From a virus, in IMG/VR virus record IMGVR_UViG_3300011430_000026, positions 1 to 37,305 of that record: a stretch of 37,305 bases of DNA. One strand, 5' to 3'. Positions 6,815 through 13,620 of this stretch are shown here, piece after piece (position 1 is the first letter of the stretch; each line of letters starts with the position of its first letter). A program made the translations under genes and the position numbers. Under the pieces are notes generated by a model. That model made no database searches and had not been told where the DNA came from. It saw nothing but the letters and a program-made list of their open reading frames with translations.

Positions 6815-7747
6815 ATGCCCAAGACACCTGAAGATTTAAAGAAGTCCCGCGATGATCGAAAGCGCAATCTTGCCGTATTTGATGGCACGATTCCCGATTC
6901 GATCATGCGCCATGCCAAGCATAAGAAGGCCACGGACCTTATGATTGCGGGCGAGCGCGCCTACCGTGAAGGTGAGAAATGGGTGGGTGACGAGAACGGG
7001 CGCACCCTCGCGTGGCGGGCAAAGGCTTTCGGCGCATCAGGCAAGATGCAGAGGGGCAAGGGCGGCACACTCTCGCGATTCCCACAGAACATCGGGCGCA
7101 CCTTGCTCCTGTTCCTCACAGACGAGGGCAACACGGTGTTCGATCCATTCGCCGGGCATAACTCGCGCATGGAGCTTTGCTATCGCAATGGGCGCAATTA
7201 TATTGGTTGCGACATCTCAGCAGAATTCATGGAGATGAATCGAGCACTGGCAAAGCGTATGCTGTACCAGTCGAACCATGCGTTGTTCTCGAATCCCCGC
7301 ACCATCACATTGCACGAAACGGACAGCCGCAACGTGCCAGTGGAGGACGAGTGCGCGGACTTCACTATCACCAGCCCGCCCTATTGGGACATCGAATACT
7401 ACGGGGACGAAGCCGGGCAGCTTGGCCTGGGCAAGTCATACGGTGAATTTCTGGACGGGCTGTATGATGTGATGAAGGAAAACTTTCGCGTGCTTCGCCC
7501 AGGATCATTCTGCGTGTGGTGCGTCAATGATTTTCGAAAGAATGGGCGCTTTTATTCGTACCATGAGCACACGGCTCGCACCTTGCGCGCCGCGGGCTTT
7601 TACCAGCATGATATTGCCATCGTTGATTTTGGTGGATCGATCAGGCAGAATTTCATGAATCAGGTTCTGGAGCAGAGAATTTTGCCAAAGAGGCATGAGT
7701 ATGCGCTCATCTTTCGCAAGCCTGAACTGAATGGGAATGACACCTGA
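6815..7747 (+). CDS. DNA N4-cytosine/N6-adenine methyltransferase
   Basis: This is a 310-residue SAM-dependent DNA amino-methyltransferase of the N6_N4_Mtase type. DPFAGHNSR (about 110-118) is motif I / SAM binding, followed by GRNYIGCDIS as motif II. TSPPYW (about 186-191) is catalytic motif IV; the SPPY form is usual in N4-cytosine enzymes but also occurs in N6-adenine ones. The order I then IV, rather than the beta-class order, is noteworthy. ATG 6815 is preferred over GTG 6761 because of the AGATAATA box. No cognate endonuclease is adjacent, so it is an orphan enzyme that could protect phage DNA or mark it for packaging. Confidence 0.85.
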   Translation: MPKTPEDLKKSRDDRKRNLAVFDGTIPDSIMRHAKHKKATDLMIAGERAYREGEKWVGDENGRTLAWRAKAFGASGKMQRGKGGTLSRFPQNIGRTLLLFLTDEGNTVFDPFAGHNSRMELCYRNGRNYIGCDISAEFMEMNRALAKRMLYQSNHALFSNPRTITLHETDSRNVPVEDECADFTITSPPYWDIEYYGDEAGQLGLGKSYGEFLDGLYDVMKENFRVLRPGSFCVWCVNDFRKNGRFYSYHEHTARTLRAAGFYQHDIAIVDFGGSIRQNFMNQVLEQRILPKRHEYALIFRKPELNGNDT

Positions 7748-8015
7748 ACAAGCTATTTCGATGTTGGAGACACGGACCCGGGTTACTGAGGCTGAGATGT
7801 TCCAAATTGCAAAAGTGATCCGGCAGTTGGCTGGTTACGCTTTGCTGGGCGAACTTGTCAAAGTGCCCAAGGAGGAGTCCAAGCTGGTTACGAATCAAGC
7901 GTTGACACCGGCTGAGATTCTCAAGGGACGATCCTCAACATACCATAGCATGTCTCCGGGCGAGCAGTGGGCTGAGGATAAAAGACTTGGCATATTAGAT
8001 TGGGATGGAAAATGA
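7731..8015 (+). CDS. hypothetical phage protein, 94 aa
   Basis: The frame opens at ATG 7731 (a second ATG lies at 7737) and overlaps the methyltransferase by 17 bases. The N-terminal half is helical. The C-terminus contains an acidic, Trp-containing segment (EQWAEDKRLGILDWDG) of a type seen at the ends of small phage proteins, but I cannot name the family. There is no export or metal-binding signal. It is likely co-translated with the methyltransferase. Confidence 0.6.
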   Translation: MGMTPEQAISMLETRTRVTEAEMFQIAKVIRQLAGYALLGELVKVPKEESKLVTNQALTPAEILKGRSSTYHSMSPGEQWAEDKRLGILDWDGK

Positions 8016-8113
8016 ATTTGTGCCGTTTCCGAGATAACATCGGTGGTTATGGTCCCGCTTGTAAAGTTGGATGCCCCACGTCTTGCAGACTCGGGACGGC
8101 ATTTTCTTTATGA
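8012..8113 (+). CDS. possible cysteine-rich microprotein, 33 aa
   Basis: This short frame starts at ATG 8012, overlapping the preceding TGA (ATGA), and ends at TGA 8111-8113, which overlaps the next ATG at 8110. The product contains four Cys (one near the N-terminus, then C-x3-C-x3-C) among Gly and Arg residues. Double coupling to its neighbours argues for translation, but the length makes chance possible. Function unknown. Confidence 0.35.
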   Translation: MNLCRFRDNIGGYGPACKVGCPTSCRLGTAFSL

Positions 8114-8243
8114 GTAAATGGAGGCAACTGTTTTGCTGGCACGTGTGGAAAGGATATGACAAATATTGAATCTGCATTCTAAGCGCACAGAGCAGTGGTG
8201 GGAGTGCACCAAATGCGGAAAGAAGAAATTGAAAGATTTATGA
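8110..8243 (+). pseudogene. split small zinc-ribbon-like frame (frameshift near 8160)
   Basis: Frame A (8110-8169) encodes a 19-residue peptide with FCWHVWKGYDKY. Frame B (from about 8160 to TGA 8241-8243) encodes a stretch ending in EQWWECTKCGKKK. Together they give C-x-H-x-W ... W-x-C-x2-C-G-K, the usual layout of short phage zinc-binding proteins of about 45 residues. A single extra base in the AAA at 8161-8163 would join them. It could be a decayed gene, a sequencing or assembly indel, a -1 shift, or two separate micro-ORFs (frame B has a possible TTG start at 8166). Confidence 0.35.
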
Positions 8244-8698
8244 AAAAATACCTGAACATCGTGGCCTTGGTTTGCTCCTTGGCCATATTCACCGCTTGTC
8301 AAACCGCACCTGACGGCGACAACCGAAAACTCATTGCGGCCGTGAAAATCGCTGCATACACCGGCACGTCTTATGCCTTGGCGGAGCACCCGGAATGGAA
8401 GCCGCAGTTCGAGGAGGCGCGCCGGGAGCTTGCGTTCATCGCCGGGCAGCCGGTGATCGATTTTGCCACGGTCTTGGCAATCGTCAATCGCTTCCCAATC
8501 AAGGAATTGAAGTCGGACGATGCGAAAATCATCATCACGGCGGGCACCTTGCTGTTGATCGAGTTTGGAGGTGATCCGGTCAATCTGAATGTGGAGAACA
8601 TGCGCCCGATTGTGCTTGCGTTGCATGACGGCGTTCTGCTCGGGCTGGGCATGGTGCCCTCCCGCGTTGATGCGCTGAACAAAACCATTGCCCGGTAG
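8240..8698 (+). CDS. predicted lipoprotein, 152 aa
   Basis: ATG 8240 overlaps the preceding TGA by three bases (ATGA). The first 20 residues form a signal sequence (MKKYLNIVALVCSLAIFTAC) with a lipobox-like FTAC, so Cys20 would be lipidated and the protein anchored in the envelope. The mature part is mostly helical with no recognised domain. Phage lipoproteins include outer-membrane spanins and superinfection-exclusion proteins; at 152 residues this one is longer than a typical Rz1. It lies among other small envelope-targeted proteins and ahead of an AGATAATA box. Confidence 0.65.
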   Translation: MKKYLNIVALVCSLAIFTACQTAPDGDNRKLIAAVKIAAYTGTSYALAEHPEWKPQFEEARRELAFIAGQPVIDFATVLAIVNRFPIKELKSDDAKIIITAGTLLLIEFGGDPVNLNVENMRPIVLALHDGVLLGLGMVPSRVDALNKTIAR

Positions 8699-8703
8699 AA
8701 ATC

Positions 8704-8711
8704 AGATAATA
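8704..8711 (+). promoter_or_regulatory. AGATAATA box before ATG 8719
   Basis: Exact 8-mer, intergenic here, ending seven bases before the start. The spacer resembles the one at 9685-9691 (both end CAA). Confidence 0.5.
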
Positions 8712-8718
8712 CTCTCAA

Positions 8719-9186
8719 ATGAAGCTGCGTTTATCTTTTTCGGGAGTGCTCATCCCTTTGGGCCTCGGGTTGCTTTTTTGGATTGTGTTTGCGTTCCTTT
8801 TCTTCCTGGCCAAGGCCAATGGGGCGCAGATTGTTTACGACACAAATTCTGCCGTAAGGGCAGAGGCCGGCACGAATCAAATTGGTCCAGCCACCAGTGT
8901 GGATGTTGAGGGGCCTGTCAAAATCGTGTGGTATATCCCGGGCGTGACCAATCAACTGCACCTGTCGATTCAGACCAATCTCATTACGAACTGGGTCACC
9001 ACGAAGCAACTCGCCGTGGTGCGCTCGAATGTCGTCAGGGTGAAGCAGGTGGGCACGGTGCAGACCAACCGCACCATGTTCGTGTCCTATGGCAAGACCA
9101 CGAACAGTCCGCTGGCCCTGCTGGATGTGCTGGGCGAGACTGACGGCGCTCCCGAGAGCAGGATTGTAAACGTAACAAAGGAATAA
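8719..9186 (+). CDS. exported or membrane-anchored protein, 155 aa
   Basis: The first ~36 residues are a long hydrophobic signal or anchor (basic MKLR start, Leu/Phe/Ile-rich core, then AKANGAQ, a plausible signal peptidase site). The rest alternates Thr/Asn/Val in a beta-rich pattern without known motifs (for example VDVEGPVKIVWYIPGV). It has no enzymatic signature. The product probably sits in the periplasm or at the inner membrane surface. Its start is supported by the AGATAATA box seven bases upstream. Confidence 0.65.
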   Translation: MKLRLSFSGVLIPLGLGLLFWIVFAFLFFLAKANGAQIVYDTNSAVRAEAGTNQIGPATSVDVEGPVKIVWYIPGVTNQLHLSIQTNLITNWVTTKQLAVVRSNVVRVKQVGTVQTNRTMFVSYGKTTNSPLALLDVLGETDGAPESRIVNVTKE

Positions 9187-9187
9187 A

Positions 9188-9388
9188 ATGAAAAGATGGT
9201 ATAGAATCAAGACAAACACAAGCGGCGAGCAGATTGACCTGAACGAAATCGAACAAATCAGCGACGCGGCTGCCGAAGGGGTTCCTCCGGAGCAGCGGGT
9301 GGTCACCTTCTCCTACAAGAGCGGGAGGCAGTGGTCCACGCTGATGGCGCAGGCCGAGTTGACCACTATTCGGATCCTGGTGCTGTAA
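9188..9388 (+). CDS. hypothetical protein, 66 aa
   Basis: ATG 9188 follows the preceding TAA by one base. The small protein alternates short strands and a helix (RWYRIKTNTSGEQIDL, then VVTFSYKSGRQWSTL), suggesting a compact beta-rich fold. There is no signal peptide or cysteine cluster. It is the last gene before the terminator at 9396-9469. Function unknown. Confidence 0.55.
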   Translation: MKRWYRIKTNTSGEQIDLNEIEQISDAAAEGVPPEQRVVTFSYKSGRQWSTLMAQAELTTIRILVL

Positions 9389-9395
9389 TACTTTG

Positions 9396-9469
9396 CAGGA
9401 CCGGGTCCAAGAAACCGGCGAGGGGTTATTTGCATAAGTTACCCGAGCCTGACCCGGTCCTGTTTTTTT
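9396..9469 (+). terminator. intrinsic terminator with a large structured loop
   Basis: CAGGACCGGGTC (9396-9407) and GACCCGGTCCTG (9451-9462) form a perfect 12-bp stem, followed by seven T (9463-9469). The 43-base interior can form its own shorter hairpin (about 9423-9444, one mismatch). This is a strong rho-independent terminator signal, with an unusually long, structured loop. Confidence 0.8.
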
Positions 9470-9496
9470 AAATGCAGACGCGCTGGCAGTCCGCTG

Positions 9497-9682
9497 TTGA
9501 GATTTTTTGCCAACCATGCCATCGCCTTCGTGGTGGCATGGCTGGCAAATTTTCATATCCTGCCTCTGTTCGGGTTTCCTGTCTCGCGCAGCCAGGCCAC
9601 GTGCCTCACCCTGATTTTCACGATCATCTCGGTGGTGCGCTCGTATCTTTGCCGCAGGCTGTTCAACCATCTACATAGATAA
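9497..9682 (+). CDS. DUF7220-like membrane protein, frame-disrupted 5' end
   Basis: The 61-residue frame opens at TTG 9497 and has two hydrophobic segments. The end, FTIISVVRSYLCRRLFN, is characteristic of small DUF7220-type phage membrane proteins, with LPLFGFPVS between the helices. Homologues I recall begin with a 'M-Q-x-R-x-x-S-x-x-E' stretch. That is encoded here at 9472-9502 in another frame (MQTRWQSAVEIF), and deleting one T from the run of six at 9503-9508 would join the two. The intact gene was therefore probably 9472-9682. It ends AGA TAA within an AGATAATA box. Function unknown. Confidence 0.6.
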   Translation: MRFFANHAIAFVVAWLANFHILPLFGFPVSRSQATCLTLIFTIISVVRSYLCRRLFNHLHR

Positions 9683-9684
9683 TA
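9677..9684 (+). promoter_or_regulatory. AGATAATA box before ATG 9692
   Basis: Exact 8-mer containing the upstream gene's AGA TAA end, seven bases before the thyX start (spacer GATTCAA). Confidence 0.5.
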
Positions 9685-9691
9685 GATTCAA

Positions 9692-10576
9692 ATGAGAAAT
9701 GTCGAAATTGAGATTTTCCTTTTGGCAAAAACCCAGGTGCAGGAAGAGGGCGTCAAGAAGTGGCTCACTTATCTTCAGGCAGACGCATGTTTGAAGGAGG
9801 TTGAGCGGATGGTGGTTGATGGTGAAATCACCGATCCTGCCTTGCTCATCGCACTCGCGGCCAAACGTTGCTATATGGCATTCGAGCCCGGCCTCAATCC
9901 CAATGTGGAGAAAGTGCGCAAGGATTTCACTCTCTATCTGGACAACATTCTCAAGAGCGGGCACGGGTCGGTTCTGGAACATGCCGTGTTCACGTTCGCC
10001 ATCGAAGGCGTGTCGAGAGTTTTCACAGGCGAGATGAACCGGCACCGCGCGGGTGTGGGTATTTCGGAGGGCTCCATGCGGTATATCCGCTATCGGGACA
10101 TTCCCTGTTGGTTGCCAACTTCGATCCGGTTGACGGAGAAGGAGGAAGAGGCTTTGAAAAACTGGATTGGAACTTCTCCTGATCCTTCCTCGGTTGTGGG
10201 TATGGCTCACAAAAAAATGCGGACTCAAAATGTGTTTGAACATCACTATGCGCAGACGGAGGAAAATTATGCCCGGTTGCAAGAGATTTGGAAGGAGGAA
10301 CTGGCGCCTGATTCGAAATTCAAGGGCAAGAAGGAAATCACTTCGATGATCCGGCGCATCATCCCGATGGGTGTGGCCACGGGTGGTGTGTGGACGTTGA
10401 ACATGCGGGCGCTGAGGCATGTCCTCGCCCTTCGTGCGAGCAGTGCGGCCGAGGAGGAAATCCTGCACGTGTTCTCCCGCATCGGCAAGATGATGGTTGA
10501 GTCCGAGCCGATGCTGTTGGGTGACTTCAGCCAGACGGAGGAGGGTTACTGGATTCCGAAATATGGCAAAGTCTAG
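9692..10576 (+). CDS. thyX: flavin-dependent thymidylate synthase
   Basis: This 294-residue enzyme would convert dUMP to dTMP using FAD, NADPH and methylene-tetrahydrofolate, supplying dTTP for phage DNA synthesis. GHGSVLEHAVFTF (90-102) is the conserved His-containing segment. RHR at 117-119, followed by a Ser-containing stretch ending SMRY (128-131), is the ThyX signature. The spacing from RHR to the final Ser is eight residues rather than the usual seven, a variant I associate with a divergent ThyX subgroup. The C-terminal region contains NMRALRHVLALRAS, matching the family's substrate-binding helix. It overlaps the next gene by 14 bases. Confidence 0.9.
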   Translation: MRNVEIEIFLLAKTQVQEEGVKKWLTYLQADACLKEVERMVVDGEITDPALLIALAAKRCYMAFEPGLNPNVEKVRKDFTLYLDNILKSGHGSVLEHAVFTFAIEGVSRVFTGEMNRHRAGVGISEGSMRYIRYRDIPCWLPTSIRLTEKEEEALKNWIGTSPDPSSVVGMAHKKMRTQNVFEHHYAQTEENYARLQEIWKEELAPDSKFKGKKEITSMIRRIIPMGVATGGVWTLNMRALRHVLALRASSAAEEEILHVFSRIGKMMVESEPMLLGDFSQTEEGYWIPKYGKV

Positions 10577-10781
10577 CACCCAAGAGAAGGAATTCACTCC
10601 GTATCAATGTCCCACTTGTGGAAGGTGGGCGGATGACGGTGTGACTTTGATCCGCCGTGGCTGCGCTGAATACAATTATGGCAAGGCTATGGAATTCGGA
10701 GGAACGCCTTTGGATTGGGAGGAATTCCATAAGTGCCCGGATGATGGAACAGAGTGGTCTTTTGAAAATTCGAATTGTTGA
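10563..10781 (+). CDS. small zinc-ribbon-like protein, 72 aa
   Basis: ATG 10563 lies inside the end of thyX. YQCPTCGRW (about residues 14-22) gives a CxxC pair. Additional Cys at about 34, 58 and the C-terminus could complete a zinc site, though the spacing is not a textbook ribbon. The rest is acidic and aromatic. Its position between two nucleotide-metabolism genes suggests an accessory role, but nothing in the sequence shows one. Confidence 0.55.
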   Translation: MAKSSTQEKEFTPYQCPTCGRWADDGVTLIRRGCAEYNYGKAMEFGGTPLDWEEFHKCPDDGTEWSFENSNC

Positions 10782-10787
10782 GAAGGT

Positions 10788-11399
10788 ATGACCGAGTGGC
10801 AGAGAAAATGTTTTGAACTTCAACAGGCGTTGGAGGACGCGGCCATCGAACAGCAGGAAGCGGGCGTGGCCGTTTTCTATTTTCGAGACAACGCACACCT
10901 GCAACAATTTTTAGAGGCTTTTCGAAAGACACAGGCGCCAAAAGGTATGAAGAAATACGATTTCAAATCACAACAATTTCGAGACTATTTTATGGACGAA
11001 AACAAAGAAAACCAAATCAACCAAACCGAAAAGGAAATCAAGGAAGAGTGCAACGCGCTCGCGCAAATGCTAATCGAAAAAAATCGTGCGTATGGTGATT
11101 CAGCCCTGAGCCCAAGGCGCATTTTCTCGCGTGCCGATCCTCTCGAACAAATCAAGGTGCGCATCGATGACAAACTTTCCCGCCTGATTAACATGCGCGG
11201 GGATGTCGATTCCATGGGTGAGGACGTGGCCAGGGACCTGCTTGGGTATTTGATCCTGTTGATGATCGCCCGCAGACGTAAGGAGGTTGCTGCGATGAAA
11301 CAATACGTGCCGGCGCCAGTGGACGATGAGGACGAATGGGAAAAGCTGGCAAAAAATCCTTTATCTCTGGAGGAGGCTGACCTGCGCTCGCGAGCGTAA
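10788..11399 (+). CDS. MazG/Nmad1-like all-alpha nucleotide-associated protein
   Basis: The C-terminal part (about residues 75-165) reads as a four-helix bundle: an acidic helix, EKNRAYGDSAL, then VRIDDKLSRL and ARDLLGYLILLMIA. This is the pattern of phage all-alpha NTP pyrophosphohydrolase-like and Nmad1 (DUF1599) proteins, which trim the nucleotide pool or assist DNA base modification. The first ~65 residues are a separate, less conserved helical segment. In-frame ATGs at 10947 and 10993 could yield shorter products. The neighbouring thyX supports a role in deoxynucleotide metabolism; the exact activity is not readable. Confidence 0.6.
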   Translation: MTEWQRKCFELQQALEDAAIEQQEAGVAVFYFRDNAHLQQFLEAFRKTQAPKGMKKYDFKSQQFRDYFMDENKENQINQTEKEIKEECNALAQMLIEKNRAYGDSALSPRRIFSRADPLEQIKVRIDDKLSRLINMRGDVDSMGEDVARDLLGYLILLMIARRRKEVAAMKQYVPAPVDDEDEWEKLAKNPLSLEEADLRSRA

Positions 11400-11402
11400 G
11401 CA

Positions 11403-12032
11403 TTGCATTACCTAGTCAAACCGTCTAAGTTCGCAGGAGTGATAAAGTCCATCTGCATTCTCGCTGTGCTTGCGTTCATTGCGGCACTGGTGGCGATGGA
11501 CGACACGGAGCCCGAGGACCTTGGCACGCTCACGCCGCGCACCGCGGTGGTCCTCACGCACGATTCCGGGCGGACAGACTTCCTGCACTTCGTTGTGGAG
11601 GTGGCGCGTGGCACGAACGTCCTGCATACGTTCACCACCACCAACCTGATCCTGTTCGCTTCAAACTTTACGGCGCTCCCTTCAGGCAGGCTGGTGCTGG
11701 GCTTGGCATCGGTATGGGTTGATGGCAGTCAGAGCGCCGTAAAACTTTACACGATTCGCTGGGCGCCCGTTTCGCGCCCGCCTTCTGCGCATGTCGTCAC
11801 AGTGCTGGACGAAAACGAGGTGCGGGATAATTTGCCTTTGGCGGTTGGACGCTCCCAATCGGCTCGATCCGCCAGGGCGCCCGCGCCTCCTCTTCCTCCA
11901 GGCGAAGTGAACAAGCGGGGCGGGTTTGTGCCCGTCAGGCCCGCCCCGCTTCCCAGCGCGGAGGATATCTACCGAGGCCAAATGACAAATTTCTACCAGC
12001 AGAAGTTCCAAAAACGCCCGCCATCGCAATGA
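11403..12032 (+). CDS. membrane-anchored beta-rich protein, 209 aa
   Basis: The frame starts at TTG 11403, with GTG 11439 as an alternative. A single hydrophobic segment (about residues 12-31) looks like an uncleaved N-terminal anchor. The following ~95 residues have a beta-sandwich, fibronectin-III-like rhythm (alternating Val/Thr/Leu, ending LYTIRW). The C-terminal part is rich in Pro, Ala and Arg and probably disordered. It overlaps the portal gene by four bases. A membrane protein between nucleotide metabolism and the portal is unusual; it may act at the cell envelope. Confidence 0.6.
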   Translation: MHYLVKPSKFAGVIKSICILAVLAFIAALVAMDDTEPEDLGTLTPRTAVVLTHDSGRTDFLHFVVEVARGTNVLHTFTTTNLILFASNFTALPSGRLVLGLASVWVDGSQSAVKLYTIRWAPVSRPPSAHVVTVLDENEVRDNLPLAVGRSQSARSARAPAPPLPPGEVNKRGGFVPVRPAPLPSAEDIYRGQMTNFYQQKFQKRPPSQ

Positions 12033-13609
12033 AAAATAAAGCTTCACCCAACCGGCCGAACCTGTTGCAACAAATCTCCAATACCGTCACTTCGCGCCTG
12101 CAATGGTTCCAGGGCCTGCTGGGCGGATGTCCCAAGGACGTGGAAAAGGAATGCGGCCATCCAGGCACCATCTCGCTGGACGATTTCAAGAATGCGTTCC
12201 TGCGCGGCGACATCGGGCAACGCATCATCCGTTTGTACCCTGAGGAATGCTGGAGTGAGGACCCTGAAGTATTCGAGACAGAGGATGAGGAGGAAACTGA
12301 ATTTGAGAAGGCATGGAAGGACCTTGAGGAAGTTTTCAGCGTGTATGAACTGTTGCAACGCGCCGACATCCTGAGCGGTGTGGGCAGGTTCGGTGTCATT
12401 TTGTTGGGCCTGGATGACGAGAAGGAATTGAACAAGCCGGTGATCGGCCTGGATGAACTGGGCAATCCTGTGGGCGATGCAACCCGGCGCCTGCTCTACC
12501 TACGCGCCTTTGATGAGACATTCGTGGCCGTGAAGGCATACGAAACGAGGCAGACGCATCCCCGCTTTGGCCAGCCCACCATTTACACGATCCAGTTCGG
12601 CTCGGAAAAAATCAGTTCAGGCTTTGCCAGCATTATGCCCACGGCCATTACCTCCCCGGACACCGCGCCCGGTACGACTACACTGCTTGACGCCAAAGAC
12701 GTGCATTGGACGCGCATCATTCATTTGGCAGACAACCGCGCCAACTCGGATGTGTTCGGCCTGCCTCGCCTGGAGGTGGTCTACAACCGCTATCTTGACT
12801 TGAAAAAAGTTGCCGGGGGCAGCGGCGAGATGTTCTGGAAGGGTGCATGGCAGGGCCTCGGTGTGGAAATTCCATTCTCGGATGCGGCGGGCGTTCCGGT
12901 CCAGGTCGATTTTGAATCGCTGAAGGAGCAGTTTTTCCTTTACGAGCAGCAACTGCAACGGTACATCGCCACACAGGGCGCGAAAGTTTCTTCGCTCGCG
13001 CCGGGTATCTCTGACCCTACTCCCTCGGTTGAGGTGCAATTGCTGCTCATTGCGATAACTCTCGCGTGTCCGTTGCGTGTGCTCAAAGGAGCAGAGGTAG
13101 GACAGCTCGCGTCCGGCCAGGACATGGTGGCGTGGAACAAGCGCATGAACCGCAGGCGCAACAAATACGTGAATGCAAAAGTGATCCGGCCCTTTGTGGA
13201 CCGGCTGATTGCTTTGGGTGTGCTTCCCTCTCCGGCCGACAGTGTTTCATCGGCCGGCACGACCGCTGGGGAAGCCACCCTCTTTCAGCGCCCGAAATAC
13301 ATGATCCACTGGCCGGACCTGAACACACCATCCGACATGGAGAAGGCTGAAGTTTCCGCCAAGATTACCGCGGCCATCACGCAATACATCACGGCGGGCG
13401 GGGACCAGGTGGTGGGCCTCAATCATTTCCTGACGCTGGTGCTGAAGTTCACCACGGAGGAAGCGGATGCCATCATGGCTGATTTGGAAGAGGCAGGCAA
13501 TATGCTTGAGACTGATCCCGAGGCCGAAGCTGAGATGGAGATGGCGAAGATTGAAGCGACTGCGAAAGCCAAGCAGACGTTTGCACCGAAGCCCGCGAAC
13601 GGGAGATAA
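12029..13609 (+). CDS. portal protein (DUF1073 family-like)
   Basis: This 526-residue protein is placed where the portal is expected, upstream of the MuF-like gene. Segments such as RIIRLYPEECW and DILSGVGRFGVILLG match the conserved N-terminal part of DUF1073 / anti-CBASS-related portal proteins. The C-terminal region has the long helical, acidic tail usual for portals. Twelve copies would form the ring through which DNA enters the capsid. The start ATG 12029 overlaps the preceding stop. The gene ends AGA TAA inside an AGATAATA box. Confidence 0.85.
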   Translation: MKNKASPNRPNLLQQISNTVTSRLQWFQGLLGGCPKDVEKECGHPGTISLDDFKNAFLRGDIGQRIIRLYPEECWSEDPEVFETEDEEETEFEKAWKDLEEVFSVYELLQRADILSGVGRFGVILLGLDDEKELNKPVIGLDELGNPVGDATRRLLYLRAFDETFVAVKAYETRQTHPRFGQPTIYTIQFGSEKISSGFASIMPTAITSPDTAPGTTTLLDAKDVHWTRIIHLADNRANSDVFGLPRLEVVYNRYLDLKKVAGGSGEMFWKGAWQGLGVEIPFSDAAGVPVQVDFESLKEQFFLYEQQLQRYIATQGAKVSSLAPGISDPTPSVEVQLLLIAITLACPLRVLKGAEVGQLASGQDMVAWNKRMNRRRNKYVNAKVIRPFVDRLIALGVLPSPADSVSSAGTTAGEATLFQRPKYMIHWPDLNTPSDMEKAEVSAKITAAITQYITAGGDQVVGLNHFLTLVLKFTTEEADAIMADLEEAGNMLETDPEAEAEMEMAKIEATAKAKQTFAPKPANGR

Positions 13610-13611
13610 TA
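13604..13611 (+). promoter_or_regulatory. AGATAATA box before ATG 13621
   Basis: Exact 8-mer spanning the portal gene's AGA TAA end; spacer of nine bases to the next start. Confidence 0.5.
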
Positions 13612-13620
13612 AAATCCAGA

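Noticed and set aside
9396-9462. A possible tRNA or tRNA-like gene
   Set aside because: The 67-base length is close, but a 12-bp terminal stem followed by T7 and no D- or T-arm pattern fit a terminator instead.
9671-10597. Long minus-strand open frame (308 aa) opposite thyX
   Set aside because: It is the antisense of a clear ThyX gene and encodes no recognisable motif; GC-rich third positions create such frames throughout the window.
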